This document shows, piece by piece, positions 46,101 to 58,863 of a stretch of DNA of 64,000 nucleotides. The DNA comes from Eucommia ulmoides (lineage: Eukaryota; Streptophyta; Magnoliopsida; Garryales; Eucommiaceae), in contig CM028336.1 of NCBI GenBank assembly GCA_016647705.1, positions 8,150,880 through 8,214,879 of the forward strand. The letters run 5' to 3'. Made by a program: the position numbers and the translations under genes. The first letter of the stretch is position 1. Each line of letters opens with the position of its first letter. The notes below the pieces were generated by a model that worked only from the letters and a program-made list of their open reading frames with translations, was not told where the DNA came from and ran no database searches.

Positions 46101-46575
46101 ACAAGCTTATTCTGATGTCGATTGGGCGAAAGACCCCACCAATAGACGTTCAATCACTAGTTACTGTTTCTTTTTGGGTAATTCTCTCATTTCCTAGCGT
46201 AGTGAGAAACAATTTTTAGTTGCTCGCTCTAGTACTGAAGTTGAATATCGTGCCATGGCCGATACAACTCAAGAACTTATCTGGCTTCGATGGCTCCTTG
46301 CTGACATAGGCATCTTTTCTCCTACTGTCACTACCCTACACTATGACAACAAGAGTTCTATTCAAATCGCTCACAATGATGTATTCCACGAGCGTACAAA
46401 ACATATCGAGATTGATTGCCAGTTCATCCGTCATCACATTCTCCAGAATACGGTCCATCTAGAATCTGTCAGTTCAGCCGATCAGACAACAGATATTTTC
46501 ATCAAGGCCCATCTATCTGGACGCTTTCACTCTTTGGTTTCTAAACTCAAGTTCACCTCCTACTTACCGCCTTGA
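43111..46575 (+). pseudogene. Copia polyprotein lacking gag, broken
   Basis: The first recognisable block is protease-like (WLFISACCNHMTSDP near 43320), where the catalytic Asp-Ser-Gly is replaced. LWHACLGHTSSNRL (43790) is the pre-integrase zinc-binding stretch. Integrase follows: FVIFMDDYSRY (44025), FRSDNVMEYKD (44155) and STSQQNRRAE. RT: VERYKVRLIAKGFA (about 45220), GLKQAPRAWF (45490), [10 protein letters not shown] (45615). RNase H: AYSDVDWAKDPTNRRS and HERTKHIEIDCQFIRHH, ending near 46575. Stops at about 43910, 44080, 45260, 45356 and others break the frame. Confidence 0.88.
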
Positions 46576-46588
46576 GTTTGAGGGGGGA

Positions 46589-46755
46589 TGTTAATGTAAT
46601 AATGGGTCTGGCCCACTTAGGCCCATTAGGGCACAACCCTAGCCCCATTTCCCTATAAATATCATTGTAAATGTTGAATTCTTTAATTTCTTCTATATAT
46701 GTATTCCACCATCCATATTGTACAATTAATATAATAGTTCTCAATTATCTCAACA
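46589..46755 (+). repeat. 3' LTR of copia element in copy B intron 1
   Basis: 167 bp, TGTTAATG...CTCAACA, preceded by the polypurine tract at 46577-46588. Confidence 0.92.
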
Positions 46756-46760
46756 ATTCC

Positions 46761-46793
46761 TACACACACATACACACACACACACACACACAC

Positions 46794-46842
<49 letters not shown>
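46761..46842. repeat. (CA)n(TG)n(TA)n compound microsatellite
   Basis: About 35 bases of CA, 20 of TG and 30 of TA directly after the copia target duplication. The CA/TG junction is palindromic (CACACGTGTG). Confidence 0.95.
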
Positions 46843-46845
<3 letters not shown>

Positions 46846-47601
46846 ACTTGTCCAAAATCAAACCCTATACCCAAGAGTGGAAAACCCTAGTCATTCCTGT
46901 GATCGTATATTTTTTTCGTATATCAATATAGTCATAAACAAAACCCAACCTTTCCATGATTCATCATATGTTTCTTCATCCTGCGCTTTCTATCCTCTCC
47001 AGGGCAACGTTGGTCACAGTATATAGTCTGGTTACGGTTGGCATTGCAGCCTCTGGCAACACTGCTGCTGCTGACACGAACATAATCCTTTTTCGATTGT
47101 TCTCTCTCCCCCACACCTCATGTATATACTACAAAAAATACTAAATTATATCAGCAATCTCTTAAGACGTCATATAGCACGAACTCCAAAAAATGGAGCA
47201 TATTCTCATTATAGTTTACGCGCACCTCAAATAATCACTTCTCCGGACGATGTTAAGAGCGCACTCCTCTACATTGATGCGGTGTATTCAGGATTAAATT
47301 GAAAATTTAATATCTGAAGTGTTCCTACTATAGTAGAGTCAAACCCTAATTAAAAAGGAAAAAAAACACGTTAAATTATTTAGGTGAGAGAATAAGTTCT
47401 GGGACCATTTTGGTGAAAATACTGTATTTTTTTTAATTGTTAAAATTTTAAGATAAAAAAGACATATTAATATACTATACAATTGATCCTTTGAGACCCA
47501 AACTGAAAAACATTTACCTAATATGTACTAATCTTAAAAAAAACATATAGATAGATATATGTTGTCCCTAATGTTTTTCTGTTTTCCCTTTTTGGAACTA
47601 G

Positions 47602-48170
47602 ACTGGAGTAATTCTCGGACCAACCATTCTAGGCCGGGTTAGCCCGACTATGCGTAATGCACTATTCCCGGAAGAAGGAAAAGTGTTCGTGCTTGGGTTG
47701 TTGGTGATTGGATTCATTTTCTTTATATTTTTGGCCGGAGTAAAGATGGATCCGAGTAAGGTATTCAAAGCCGGAATAAGGGCATGGATCATCGGCGTTG
47801 TGGCGGTGGTGGTCCCCCACTTGATATTCCTGGGAGGAATGCCTTTGGACTATCTACCAAGTTACCGGCTTCCGACGGTAAGATCTATCATCGGAGTATT
47901 TGACAATGAACACTTTTCCGGTGATTTCGTCGCTGCTGATGGACCTGAAGATTACAAATACAGAGTTAGGGCTACTGGCGCTGGCGACAACGCTGATATG
48001 TGATTTATTGAGTAACGTCACGTGGAGGGCGATATTGAACATGAGAATGGCATTAGCTGGGTGGTCCACTACTTTGGCGGTAAAGCCTTATGCTCTTACC
48101 CTATTAGTCATTGTTGTCATGTGGTCCACGCGACCCTTTTTACATTGGATTGTACAACAAACTCCCGAAG
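47602..48170 (+). pseudogene. CHX copy B exon 2 (frameshift)
   Basis: 569 nt against 568 in copy A; the extra T lies at GGAGTATTTGACAATG near 47900. Upstream frame (FPEEGKVFVLGLLVIGF) and downstream frame ([21 protein letters not shown]) are each intact. Splice sites ACTAG/ACTGG and CCCGAAG/GTATTT are preserved. Confidence 0.9.
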
Positions 48171-49360
48171 GTATTTCTTTTAAAACATTTGAGATTATAA
48201 GTTACATTTTAAAAGTTTTCCTCAACAAATTATTTCAGTTTCTTTTGTCATAGCTAGTTATCTCCGATGTGGCAGCGTATACTCATTGCCATCTCCTTTG
48301 CTTGTTTCCCTGTCACCGCAGCATCCGCTCGTCCTCTTCTTCATCTTCATGTGTCACCATCATCCTTGTTTTTTGCCTCCACCTTCTTCGTTTGGAACTT
48401 GTAATTAAGATTATACAGAATTTTAGAATGACAATTTTTTTTTTGTATTTTTTGCATGAGTTTTAGGTAGTCTTGAAAAATATATTTTTAAAATTTTGAG
48501 AGCGCTCTAGAAAACCCCTATATGTTTTTGGTTATTCAAAAAAAAAAAATAAAAAAAAAATAGATTGTTCAAGGTAAAAGATATTTATAAGGGATAATTG
48601 GTCAATAGTCCTAAATAGAGGACGTAACATGTTATGCGTCCCATTTAGTTCTCTGTTCCGTATTAGTCTCACGTGTGCTCACACATTGTATGTAGAGCGT
48701 AGAGAGAGCTTAGTAAATAAATCAGTATTCGAGTGAATATTAGTTACATATAACTAAAATTAGTTACAATTTAGTAATTATATATTGTGTGTAACTATAT
48801 TACATTACTTATGTAATATTAGTTACATGTACTTAAATTATATTTAACTGTATTACATGTGTTTTGTGAAATTTTTGTTACACCTAACAAATATTTTACA
48901 CACAAATTAGATACATATAATAGATGTTTTCGTTCAGTACCCCTGCATGGGACTCGTGTATTGGCCCTTCTGCTTTTTTTTTTTTTTTTTTTTTAATGCG
49001 CGAGATTAAAACACAAGTTACAATTAAGTATGAGACTTTTTTTAAGATAAAATAAGGGATCTGCCACAGAAACGTGACATAAAATTAACTCATATATTTT
49101 TTATTTATTTTTATTATTAAGAAGACTAGACATTAGAATTGTTAATTAAATGATAATTAAGTTATTAGCATGAAGTCATTTTAAATTCTTTGATTTAAAT
49201 AAATTTAGAAATTTAGTTTATTGACATGTATCTCTATAACAGTCTAATAATTTTTATTTTTAAATCCATTTTCAATTTAAGGAAATTTCATCTGTTGAAA
49301 ATAAAAATAAATAAGATTTGTTTCTTTAACTAGCCATTATGAAATCGAAATTGTGAACAG

Positions 49361-49773
49361 GAAAGCCTGTGAATAGACATTACATCAGTTTAGTGGCCTT
49401 CATGGTGATTCTTGTTGCAATCACTGGCAGAACCATTGGTTTTTCTTACCAAATAGGCCCTTTGCTTTTCGGTCGACCTCCGTTGGGCTCTACTCTGGTG
49501 GAAAAGCTAGAGACGGTGATTACCGGCATCTGCATGCCGCTGCTTGTGACCTTCTGCGGCATGAAAATCGATCTGGTAGCCGTCTACGACATGGGCTTCA
49601 CGCAGCTGTTGTGCGGCCTCGTCACCATCTCCGTCGTGATTAGATTCTCGTCGACTCTGTTTTCAGCGTTGCTGTGCAAGATGCCGACGAGGGATGCCGC
49701 CGCGCTGTCTGTGATCATGAGTACACAGGGCAATGTCCAATTTGCTTTGTATTTCCACTTGTTCACAAACCAG
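49361..49773 (+). pseudogene. CHX copy B exon 3 (in-frame deletion)
   Basis: 413 nt, 15 fewer than copy A: LLFGRPPLGS replaces [14 protein letters not shown]. The frame is otherwise open from [14 protein letters not shown] to LYFHLFTNQ, with AACAG acceptor and CAG/GTATTG donor. Confidence 0.9.
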
Positions 49774-50542
49774 GTATTGTTTCCATTGTTTCCTATCATT
49801 ATAATTATCACCCCTAACTTGTTTATGTCCTTCATTTTACTCCTAAAAACTATGACTGTTTTTATGAATAGCTTCAAAGCCAATTATTTCCAACTTATGA
49901 ACTTTTACTTACTAGGCCCAAAGAGTCCTTTTTTTTTTTTTTTAAATAATTTTCCCAAAAAGAATATTTTATTTGCGAAATAACGGCCAACTCCTTATTA
50001 ATTTGGTCAAACACCATTTAGTTCTCCTCTCGGTAAATATTATTGAAATTTTAATTATAATGATATATAATTTTACCCTTAACAATAAAAAATAATTAAT
50101 TAATTTTTAACTTTTTTTTTTAATATATTTTTTTCCTCGCCTCATCTTCTATATGTCCAGCTAGTTGTCACCTCCAGCACCGTAACGCCAATTTTTTTCC
50201 GCTCACTCTCTTTTCCCGTTTTTTTATTCCTTCTCCTTTTTCTTCCTCTTCTTCTCTTGTGCTGCCACAATAGATCTTTATAGATCCGAGCGCGTGTAGC
50301 CAAATCTATATGGCTCTAACAATGCGTGGTGCTGGAGAAAAAAAGGAAGAAGGAGAATGAAAAGAAGAATAAGAAGAAAACTGGCATGGGATAGGCGGAT
50401 TTAATAAAAAAAAATGAGATTTTTATTCTTTAGACCAAATTTCCATACTCTCTCTCTTCATCAAACCATTATGAAAATAAGGTTATTATTCGGACCACTA
50501 ACAAAACATAGTTATTTTTTAATCCTTTCATGAAGATAAATT

Positions 50543-50776
50543 TGTTGGTGTGAGTCCAATTAATGAGTTCATATTCATCTTCTCCAAACCACCATATTAA
50601 ATGCTCATCCACCATATTCAATGCCCACCTTCTCCAACTCCATATTTAATGTGATTTCTCAACCATCCTCTTAAATATAGGTTTGAATAGATTTGTATCT
50701 ATATATATTGATGTAAATATTATCAAAGTAATTAAATGAAAATAAGATCTTCTACCTATCCTATCTATCTTTGACA
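50543..50776 (+). repeat. 5' LTR of copia element in copy B intron 3
   Basis: Same length as its partner and differs from it at roughly a dozen positions. CTTAAATATAGG near 50671 may serve as TATA region. Confidence 0.93.
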
Positions 50777-50789
50777 TGGCATCAGAGCC
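50777..50789 (+). other. Primer-binding site, initiator tRNA-Met type
   Basis: TGGCATCAGAGCC immediately follows the LTR; the consensus is TGGTATCAGAGC, one mismatch. Confidence 0.88.
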
Positions 50790-51383
50790 AAACCCAAACC
50801 CATATCTGTAAGTTCTTTCGTGCACTGTTTTTTTCTCTTTTCTTCAATTTCGGGTCCTCCATTATAATTTCTGATCATATATTCCGAAACGTTTTTTCAA
50901 AACGATTCCAACTATATATTACACGATCGTTTTTGACGTTCCACGCACCATCACGTGCGAACTAAAACTTTGCCCAGAAACTTACCGATTTGAGCAACAT
51001 AAACCTATTTTCGAAACCATTTCTTAGTCCGATTTCAAATCTGATACCATATATGAACTCCTATTTTCAAAAAGATTCCAACAACATATTATTCGACCAG
51101 TTCCAACGTTTCACACGCCCTCATGCGCCACTTCTTTCTTACAGCCTTCGTTTCATGCGCCGTCTTCCTAGGCCCACGCGCAGCCGCTTCATTTTTTGCC
51201 CGGTTCAGCCTCTTTTTTACCGGTTCTTGATGATATAAGACCGGGTCCTGGCGTTATTTTGTGTTTCCAATCCAAAGGTGGTGTCGGTTTTGCAAAATAT
51301 TATTTCTACAGTATAGTTTCTTTTATAACTATACAGACCGATTTACTGTTAACCTTTTCTGTCCACTCCACTACCAATTCCTG

Positions 51384-54300
51384 ATGGCTGATACAAACTC
51401 CCATACTGATGAATCTCCATCTTTATCCATCCTAGCTGAATTGACCACAAAAATGGTTGAAGTTTTAAGCAAAACTGCAACCCCAACCCAAACTTCCGAT
51501 AGTACTACTGCATCGATCGGTATCAAGTTGGATGACACCAACTATGCTCTTTGGTCCCAGGTGGTCGAAATTTACATCTCGGGTAAAGACAAACTGGGAT
51601 ATATAAACGGCGATTTACCCCAACCTCCTCCGACAGACCCTACCTTTCGACGATGGCGCACTGACAACGCTATTGTTAAAGGATGGTTAATTAATTCCAT
51701 GGACTCCTCTCTTATCAGTAACTTCATTCGCTTCCCAATAGCCAAGTTGGTGTGGGATACAATTGCTACTACATACTTTGATGGCAGCGACACCTTCCAG
51801 GTGTATGACCTCCGGCGACGAGTGACCCGCTTCAAACAGGCTGGCGGTTCTCTTGAAACATTCTACAATGATCTTCAAGGCCTCTGGTATGAAATCGATT
51901 TTCATCGTCCAAACCCGATAGAATGCCCAAATGATATTCAACACTACAATACTCTAATTCAGGAAGATCGAGTATATGTATTCTTGGATGGTCTCGATGA
52001 CCGCCTAGACCATATCAGGAGTAATGTCCTGCAGATGAAACCATTTCCAATAGTCGAGTAAGCCTATCCGCACGTCCGGAGAGAAGCTCTTCATTAGGCG
52101 GTAATGATGACAAGTAACCCCAATGATATACCAGGTGCTGGTCAGGCGTCTAAAAGTCTCAAACATGGCTTGCAGCCACAAACATCCTTCGGGTCTCTCT
52201 CTCTCTTCATGGTGGCAAACCCGGTTATAACTCCAGATCCTGAGCTATCTCTGATAGTACTAAATGCTCTAATTGTGGGAGTACAAAGCATATGCATGAG
52301 GCTTGTTTCAACCTTCACAGGTATCCCGATTGGTGGCACGAACTCCAAGCTCAGAAGCATCGTGATGGAAGTGGGAATAATAATAGTATTGGCATGGCTG
52401 TAGTGGCTGCAGCTGATAGTATAAACGTTGACCCAGGTAATGCTCTACTTGGTTCTAAACAGGATGCTGATCACAATACTTGGATAATTGATTCTGGAGC
52501 AACAGACCATATGACATTTGATGCAAATAATTTTTCTCAGACCTCCCCTCCTTGGCCAGCTAGCATTGTTAATGCTAATGGAGGCACCTCTTTGGTAACA
52601 GGGGCTGGGACTGTAATGTTGTCACCAACCCTACCATTACCTAATACTTTACTAGTGCCTTCTCTCTCTTACAAGTTACTATCTGTGAGTCAAGTTACTA
52701 AAGATTTGAATTGTGTTGTGCTCATATATCCTACGTTTTGTCTTATTCAGGATATTCTCACTAAGGAGATAATTGGACGTGGAACTCGGAGGGAGGGGGG
52801 CTCCATTATGTGGAAGATTTCAGTATTAGCCGAGTACACCACATGCACTGCCCAAGCAAACTCAGAGTAGAACAAATTTTTCTTTGGCACCGTCGGTTAG
52901 GCCATCCGTCATTTAGATATCTTCAACATGTGTTTTATGATTTATTTTTAGGCTTGTCAAATGTAGATTTCAAATGTGAGACTTGCACTCTAGCTAAAAG
53001 TCATCGAGCCACTTACCCATTGAGTATGAATAAAAGTGATGTTCCTTTTACTCTGATTCACTCTGACGTGTGGGGTCTTTCCCCAAAATCTACTCTATCT
53101 TGTGTCCGCTGGTTTGTGATATTCATTGATGATTGTACTCGAATGACTTGGCTTTATCAGTTGAAACATAAAAATGAAGTTTCTCGGGTGTTTCAATTAT
53201 TTCATACAATGATTCAAACTCAGTTTAATGCTAAGATTTGCATTCTTAGATCCGATAATGATGGAGAGTATGTGAATCAAGAGCTCCGTGGTTATTTCCA
53301 ACACCATGGACTAATCCATGAGAGCTCATGTCCCCAAACTCCACAACAAAATGGTATAGCCGAGTGCAAGAATCATCACATCCTCGAAAATGCTTGAGCT
53401 CTATTACTTGGAGCTCACGTACCAAGCTACCACTGGGCTGATGTTGTTGCCATGGTTGTCTATCTCATTAACCGCATGCCTTCAAAAGTTCTTGGGTTCA
53501 AGACTTCAGTACAGGCCTTGTCAACCTATATGTCACTACCCACAGTATCGATGCTTCTCCCTCGTGTCTTTGGTTGTGTTGCGTTTGTTCATCTCCACAA
53601 GAACCAACGCACGAAACTTGATCCATGTGCTATTCGTTGTCTTTTTTTGGGATATACTGTACACCAAAAAGGGTACCGATCCTACGACCCGACTACTCGG
53701 CACACCTATGTGACTATGGATGTCATATTCCTTGAATCTGACACTTTCTACTCTCCTGCCGCATCCAATTCTTCTTTTCAGGGGGAGACACGAGAAGAAG
53801 AAGAGTTGAATTGGTTGATTTTCGACTGGTTCAAGGACGTTGAGACAACACCGACTGCTCCTCAATTGACCATTGAGGAGCCGACTCCAGATCTAGTGCC
53901 AACATCTCTAGAAGTTGATATAACCATTGAAGAGCCAACTCCAGCTCTAGAGCCGACATCTCTAAAAGCTGAAGTAGCAGTACCCCCTACTCTCCAGTAT
54001 CCAACGTTCCATATCCTAAGAATATTACCGAGGTAAGATCTCCTAGCTCTCCTACTATTTCTACTAATGTGGATACTCCTGTTGGTTATAAATCACCTTT
54101 CAGGCACAATCGGGGCAAACCGCCAAACAGATATTCTCCAGAACTGGAGAACCATAGATCGAGATATCCAATTGTCAATTATGTGTCTACAAAGAAGCTG
54201 TCTGAACCCCTCAAAAATTTTGTGAATAAACTTTCCTCACATCATATTCCCACAAATGTTGAAGAGGCTCTTGAAGACCCTAGGTGGGTCAAAGCTATGA

Positions 54301-55787
54301 AGGAAGAAATGGAGGCGTTGCTTAAAAATGAGACATGGACTCTTGTTCCCCAACCAGAAGGGAAAAAAACAGTGGGGTGGAAGTGGGTATTCTCTATCAA
54401 GTACAAAGTTGATGGATCAGTTGAACGGTACAAAACAAGACTGGTGGCAAAGAGCCATACACAAACCTATGGCGTAGACTATCAAGAAACATTCTCACCT
54501 ATGGCCAAGTTGAGTACTGTTAGGGTTCTACTATCTCTTGCAGCAAATCTTGATTGGCCATTGCACTAGTTTGACGTTAAAAATGCATTTCTTCATGGAG
54601 ATCTTGAAGAAGAAATCTACATGGATATCTCTCTAAGATTTACTGCAAACTCTAAATCTAAGATTGTGTGCAAGCTACAACAAACTTTGTATGGCTTAAA
54701 ACAATCTCCTAGACCGTGGTTTGGGCACTTGAACTCGGCAATGAATAAATATGGTTCTCAACAAAGCAACTCAGACCATACGCTATTCCTAAAGCATTAT
54801 CGGGGCAAAATAACAGCTTTGATAGTCTATGTAGACCATATGATCATTACAGGAGATGACCCAAAGGAAATAGAAAGACTTCAAGAGCAACTGGAAACAG
54901 TTTTTGAGATAAAAAGTCTAGGAGAACTCAAATATTTTCTGGGAATTGAATTTGCCAAATCAAAACAAGGCATATTCCTTTCCCAACGAAAATATATCCT
55001 AGATTTATTATCAGAAGTTGGATTACTGGATTGTAAGCCTGCAGATACACCAATAATCCAAAATCACAAGCTTGGAATTGAATACCCAGGACAAGTGCCA
55101 ACTAACAAAGGAAGGTACCAGAGAATAGTTGAAAAACTTATTTATCTCTATCATACGCAACCTGACATCGCATATGCAGTGAGTTGTGTAAGTCAATTCA
55201 TGCACTGTCCAAGTGAAGATCATATGAGTGCGGTAATTTGGATTCTCCGATACCTAAAGTCTTTTCCCGAAAAAGGACTTATGTTTACGAAAAATAATCA
55301 TCTACGGGTGGAAGGTTACACAGATGTTGACTGGGCAGGAAACATTTCTGATAGAAAATCCACCTCAGGCTATTTCATATTTGTTGGAGGCAACCTAGTT
55401 ATATGGAAAAGTAAAAAGCAAAAGGTGGTAGCATTATCAAGTGCTGAAGCCGAGTTTTGTGGGATGGCTAAGGGCCTTTGTGAACTTCTATGGATTCAAA
55501 GACTATTAACTGAGATTGGTTTTGCTCCTGACTACGAGATGGACCTATTCTGTGATAATAAGACTACAATTGACATTTCTCATAATCTGGTTCAGCACAA
55601 TCGAACCAAACACGTGGAAGTAGACTGACACTTCATCAAACAAAATCTTGAGGCCAAGATAATTCGATTCTCATTTGTTAAATCTGAAGACCAGTTAGCA
55701 GATATACTTACAAAAGCTGTAAGTAGCAGAAGTTTCTACAACTCACTTGGTAAGTTGGGCATCCGAGATCTATATGCACCAACTTGA
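51384..55787 (+). pseudogene. Copia Gag-Pol polyprotein with a few disruptions
   Basis: Gag begins MADTNSHTDESPSLS at 51384, with the UBN2-type core KLDDTNYALWSQVVEIYI and later FLDGLDDRLDHIRSNVLQMKP, then a stop at 52059. Protease WIIDSGATDHMTFDA (52482). LWHRRLGHPSFRYLQ (52883), integrase HSDVWG, FIDDCTRMTWLY, LRSDNDGEYVN, PQQNGIAECKN (53060-53380). RT: GWKWVFSIKYKVDG (54375), GLKQSPRPWF (54690), YVDHMIITGDD (54828), where YVDD has become YVDH. RNase H: TDVDWAGNISDRKSTSGY, FCDNKTTIDIS, RTKHVEVD; final stop at 55785. At least five stops or frameshifts, plus the RT change, make it inactive. Confidence 0.9.
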
Positions 55788-55794
55788 GGGGGAG

Positions 55795-56028
55795 TGTTGG
55801 CGTGAGTTCAATTAATGAGTTCATATTCAACTTCTCCAAACCACCATATTAAATGCTCATCCACCATATTCAATGCTCACCTTCCCCAACTCCATATTTA
55901 ATATGATTTCCCAACCATCCTCTTAAATATAGGTTTGAATAGATTTATATCTATATATATTGCTGTAAATATTATCAAAGTAATTAAATGAAAATAAGAT
56001 ATTCTACCTATCCTATCTATCTTTGACA
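55795..56028 (+). repeat. 3' LTR of copia element in copy B intron 3
   Basis: 234 bp, TGTTGGCGTGAG to TTTGACA, directly after the polypurine tract. Confidence 0.93.
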
Positions 56029-57712
56029 GAATTGACATATTTACCCCTTATATATAGGGTAAGAAAAACCCTAATTCCACATTCATTTGAGCCTTTGAGA
56101 ATTTGATCCCTGAAATCGCCGTCCACTACGCCGTCCACTGTCTCTCTCCCGTGTTCATCCGATGACGACGCATCACCGCCGTTGGTCCCCTTCAGGTTTG
56201 GCTACCTTGCTCGTTGACACTGTCGCCGCGATTTCTACGACGATTTCACCAAACGCCGTTGCCAATTTCGACGACAATTTCGATGAACGCTGCCGCCGAT
56301 TTCGACGAACGACGAGATGCCGATTTCAACGATGATTTCGACAAACGTCGAGACGATTCAAAGAGAGAGGTGAAACTTCCCAGGTGTGATGTTCATGCGA
56401 TTTTCTAATTTTTGGGGGAATTTTGGAGTTTATGTTCATTGTGATTTTTATTTTTATTTTTACCTGATTTCTCTATGAATCAATGAGTTTGGGTGAACAT
56501 TCATTGCGGTTCAGTGAACATTCAAATTGATTGTCTCAGCGTGTAATGTAGAATGTTCGTACCAATTCATTTTTTTATTTCCGGTTGTGTTTTATGAATG
56601 TTTACATATATTGGTGGAAAAAATGTCCACACCGATCGTTTTTCACTAATCTTATTTTAGGTTTTTGATTTTGGTGAATGTTCATACGAAGTGTTTTTAA
56701 TTAGAGTTGGTTTGGTGAATGTTTTATACGACATATGTTTTCAATATACTGGGGGTGTTTTTGTGAACGTTCGTAAAGGGGTGTTTTATACAAAGTGTGC
56801 TTGAAGATTGCGCTAGTGTGACACTTAAAGCGTATCAGTACCAAAAGACAGACCAGTCCGGGTAACATTGATCATAGGAAGTGCTACATTTTTTAGTTCC
56901 GTCTTCTGATTGTGAATATGTTATATTGCAGAGCATATGTTGTTTTATGCAAGTGAAAAATATCCTTTGGAGGATAGTTACTCAAAGTATATCACCGAGG
57001 TACTTTGTTTACTTGCTATTGATATTTTAATGTTTTTATATGTTCAAATGATTAAGGTTTATGCTTTGTCATTATTGTCTTTTTCAATGTTGAATGTTTT
57101 ATACAAAGTGTATTTTCAATCTACTGGGGGTGTTTTTTTGGGAATGTTCGTATAGGGGTTAGATTTGTTTTGATTTTGCAATTGTGAATATCCCCTTTTG
57201 TTTGATTTTGTTCATATCGATTTTTCAAATCTGATTTTTTGGGGAGTTTTGGGTTGCTTTTTATTTTGCGAATATTTCCCCCAATTCTGTTTAGATTTCG
57301 AATGTTTATTAGGTTTGGTAAATGTCCATAAAAACTAAAACGTATTCTTGCAGTGACCAGTTCGACATTTATATGAACATTCACTATTTTTCATTTCTTG
57401 TCCAAAAAATTCAAAAATTATCTCATTAGGAAGAGAATTTTATGAATATTAATTTGATGTTTTTTGTTCACTTCGTAAACCTAGAATTCAATCACAGCAG
57501 CCCTTTATTTGTGATTGGGTTTGATATTTTTGGAAATTATAATTTTCCCTAAATAATGGCCGTGCATAGAAGTCAATGGAAGAGGTTTGTAAATACAACA
57601 TCAATAGGAGAGTAAATGTTAGAGACTATTTTCTAAGAACTAAAAAATTTATTCAACTAGTTGATTGGTTCATTTTTTGAGTTGTACATCTCTTACGGTC
57701 TAAAACATAAAA

Positions 57713-58302
57713 ATCCCTTTTTTATTTTTTTTACTTTGTTTAAAAATAAAAAGTTGAAAAGTATTTTTTTTAAAAAAAAATAGGAGTACTAGTTATTATT
57801 TTTTTTTTAAATTGACCAATATATATATATATATATATATAACACATATGTGCCTTTTTATACAAATCGGTCAAATAAGTTGTTTGGTATTTAATAAATG
57901 ATATGAAAATTTTGAGATTTTCAAAATAATGATAAGAAAGATAATTAACAAAAATATTATTTAATTATGATCTTTTTATAGACGTTAGTAACTTTCTTTT
58001 CGGTTTGGAACTTGAACTACTAATTAATTGCAATAAATAGCATAGAATCTTAGTTCCATTTTTCTAAAACCTAGTCACATTTGCATACACAAATAAACAA
58101 TTTTACTATTTTTTTTTTTTTTTTTTAGTACAAATGATTGAGGAAGATATTTGAATACTATACCTCTTATTAAGAAAGAACATTAAATAACTGTTAGACT
58201 ACAAATTTTGTTTAACAATTTTAATAACAAACATACCAATGTCTCACTAACAAACGTTATTTCTTTTGTGTTGTGTTCTCTCTCTCTGGAATCAAAGAAT
58301 AG
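57713..58302 (+). other. Remainder of copy B intron 3
   Basis: Aligns with copy A 28850-29105 and copy 0 8630-8850: TATACAAATC, TTATTTAATTATGATCTTT and AATAAATAGCATAGAAT. A short (AT)n lies at 57822-57842. The exon 4 acceptor region follows from 58240. Confidence 0.7.
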
Positions 58303-58863
58303 AATATAGATCCCGAGTCCTTCTCTCTGATGATTACGTCAGTCATGATAATCTCTTCCATCTCATGGATCCTCGTAAAATTCTTCTACGACTATTCGAA
58401 AATGTACACCGGCTACCAAATGAGAACCATTCTCCACAGCGCTCCCAACGTCGAGCTTCGAATTATAGCGTGCACTTACTGGCCGGATGACGCCGTCTCC
58501 TCCCCAAATATTCTAGCAAACTCTAATCCAACTAAAGAGAGTTCGGTGGTGGTTAACACACTCTACCTGTTGGAGCTGGTTGGTAGGGCATCGCCACTCA
58601 TGATTAACCACCAGTTGGGTCAGAAATCATCGGGATCTGAGTCACGGTCTCAGAAAATCATCGAGATCTTCTTGCAGCTACAAAAATATTATCAGGATTT
58701 GATGAGTGTGCAGGCTTTCACCTCTATATTGCTGATAAAGTTCATGCATCTTGATATATGTACGTTGGCGTTTAATAAGTATGTATCGATGGTAATACTG
58801 CCTTTTCATAGGAAATGGAACCATTTCGGCAAACTGGCTTTCGACAGCAATGCATTGAGAATG
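58303..58863 (+). pseudogene. CHX copy B exon 4 (open)
   Basis: 561 nt, same length as copy A, fully open, acceptor GAATAG, donor AGAATG/GTAAAA. Encodes [17 protein letters not shown] and LLELVGRASPL. It belongs to a dead gene, so openness probably reflects a recent loss of constraint. Confidence 0.88.

Larger units (their letters stand above)
42081..46755 (+). mobile_element. Ty1/copia retrotransposon with short LTRs in intron 1 of copy B
   Basis: LTRs 42081-42246 and 46589-46755 (TG(C/T)TAATGT...CTCAACA), flanked by ATTCC on both sides (42076-42080 and 46756-46760). Copy A has the empty site TTTATTCCTATATATTG at 9832-9848. A degenerate initiator tRNA-Met PBS (TGTTATGAAGAGC) follows the left LTR, and the purine tract TTTGAGGGGGGA precedes the right one. 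The interior encodes protease to RNase H in copia order but appears to lack gag. Confidence 0.93.
50543..56028 (+). mobile_element. Ty1/copia retrotransposon in intron 3 of copy B
   Basis: 234-bp LTRs at 50543-50776 and 55795-56028 (TGTTGG(T/C)GTGAG...CTTTGACA). The PBS TGGCATCAGAGCC follows the left LTR directly and the purine tract TTGAGGGGGAG precedes the right one. The flanks AAATT (50538-50542) and GAATT (56029-56033) are a target duplication with one mismatch. All copia domains are present in order on the + strand, interrupted by few stops, so this is the best preserved retrotransposon in the window. Confidence 0.94.
50421..57712. mobile_element. Inverted-repeat DNA element in copy B intron 3, split by a copia element
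   Basis: Left end AAATGAGATTTTTATTCTTTAGACC (50422-50447, quoted in effect as GAGATTTTTATTC + TTTAGACC) pairs with the right end in reverse (GGGATTTTTATG + TTTTAGACC). The same intron in copy 0 (8605-8640) joins the flanks with no insert. Without the copia element it is about 1.8 kb. Its right part (56040-56410) looks like a captured 5' UTR and first exon with CG-rich codons, so a Pack-MULE type is possible. I could not define a target duplication. Confidence 0.5.

Noticed and set aside
46671..46931. Frames across the CA/TG/TA microsatellite
   Set aside because: Translations are His-Thr, Val-Cys and Tyr-Ile repeats from simple sequence.
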